Shown piece after piece: positions 5,021 to 5,206 of a DNA stretch of 5,206 bases (positions are counted from its first letter, which is position 1; each line of letters starts with the position of its first letter). Source of the stretch: Sporichthyaceae bacterium (lineage in GTDB: Bacteria; Actinomycetota; Actinomycetes; JACCUZ01); the NCBI GenBank assembly GCA_013698395.1, contig JACCUZ010000440.1, positions 1 through 5,206 on the forward strand, in the 5' to 3' direction. Made by a program: the position numbers and the translations under genes. The notes beneath the pieces were generated by a model. That model was not told the origin of the DNA, did no database searches, and saw only the letters and a program-made list of their open reading frames with translations.

Positions 5021-5206
5021 GGGTCCAGCGTCTGGATGTGACGCACCACCGCGTCGTAGGCGACGCCGAGATTGGCGGTAGCGACGCCAGATGGCCCGAG
5101 GCCGCCGCCGACCGACGTGCTCGCCGCGGTGCACACCTACGACGGGATCCGCACGGTCAACGGCCGCTCGGGGGTCAGCCGCGCACGGGTTCCCCCGGGT
5201 GTGTCC
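5013..5206 (+). pseudogene. Unidentified plus-strand gene, 5' part, apparently interrupted by a 59-bp insert; runs off the window
   Basis: From about 5081 to the window end the frame beginning at 5081 is open and shows the strong G/C third-position bias of real genes here. It reads ...PTDVLAAVHTYDG (about 5108-5146), then IRTVNGRSGVSRARV. Uninterrupted from the ATG at 5013, the natural frame instead stops at TAG 5079-5081 after 22 codons. Leaving out 5021-5079 joins ATG ATC TC to A GCG ACG CCA GAT, giving MISATPDGPRPPPTDVLAAV and onward with no stop. The gene is therefore read as disrupted near its start. A working gene could alternatively begin at TTG 5072 or GTG 5117, neither with a visible ribosome binding site. 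The protein is not recognised; the SGVSRARV piece faintly suggests a helix-turn-helix recognition helix, but this is a guess. Confidence 0.45.
5020..5079 (+). repeat. 60-bp direct repeat, displaced copy near a plus-strand gene start
   Basis: This is a perfect copy of 3927-3986 in the same orientation, placed immediately after the inverted start module and within the first codons of the plus-strand open frame. Read from the ATG at 5013 it adds an arginine-rich stretch and a stop at 5079-5081, so it is not a sensible coding extension. The flanks show no terminal inverted repeats, target-site duplication or transposase, so it is not a recognisable mobile element. Confidence 0.95.

Noticed and set aside
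5020..5079. Integron attC site (59-base element) or CRISPR-type repeat
   Set aside because: The length is a coincidence: there is no attC core site or internal dyad, only two copies exist, and one is ordinary coding sequence.
4739..5134. A 131-codon minus-strand open frame spanning the hemerythrin upstream region and the repeats
   Set aside because: It overlaps the hemerythrin start in another frame, has no homology I recognise, and crosses the displaced 60-bp repeat in a different frame from the peptidase.

Overview
The window is very GC-rich, with strong G/C bias at third codon positions, GTG and ATG starts, and tightly overlapping genes. This fits a high-GC actinobacterium; the genus cannot be fixed from the sequence. 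From about 4821 down to 1, everything recognisable lies on the minus strand as one compact gene string. In transcription order it holds a hemerythrin-like HHE protein, a DmpA-type (P1/S58) self-processing aminopeptidase, a stand-alone GlcG/HbpS (DUF336) protein, a coenzyme-B12-dependent diol/glycerol dehydratase with large and medium subunits fused in one chain, the dehydratase small subunit, and the first 41 codons of the dehydratase reactivating factor, cut by the window edge. Junctions are 4 nt apart, a 4-nt ATGA overlap, 24 nt apart, a 4-nt GTGA overlap and another 4-nt GTGA overlap, so co-transcription and partial translational coupling are likely.

The core function is radical dehydration of a 1,2-diol or glycerol to an aldehyde. 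The fused large/medium chain and the small subunit would form the holoenzyme, the reactivase would exchange damaged cobalamin, and the DUF336 protein is related to the C-terminal domain of PduO, the cobalamin adenosyltransferase of classical propanediol operons. All the large-subunit active-site residues I could align are present. Both the medium and small parts lack the N-terminal extensions that target classical PduD/PduE to microcompartments, and no shell genes are visible, so a soluble cytosolic enzyme is inferred. The link between the dehydratase and the peptidase and hemerythrin genes is known only from position.

The unusual part is the right end (about 4822-5206). After a short intergenic region with a possible operator-like dyad, the plus strand carries a TAGCCT box six bases before an ATG at 5013, the layout of a leaderless actinobacterial start. 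A nearly identical box-plus-start module lies in inverted orientation at the start of the peptidase gene. Directly after the third codon region of the plus-strand start lies a perfect 60-bp copy of codons 111-130 of the peptidase gene. Removing 59 bp of it joins the ATG in frame to a well-biased open frame that leaves the window at 5206. I read this as a plus-strand gene of unknown function with a small templated insertion from the neighbouring gene, or else an assembly artefact. This right end is the main item worth checking.
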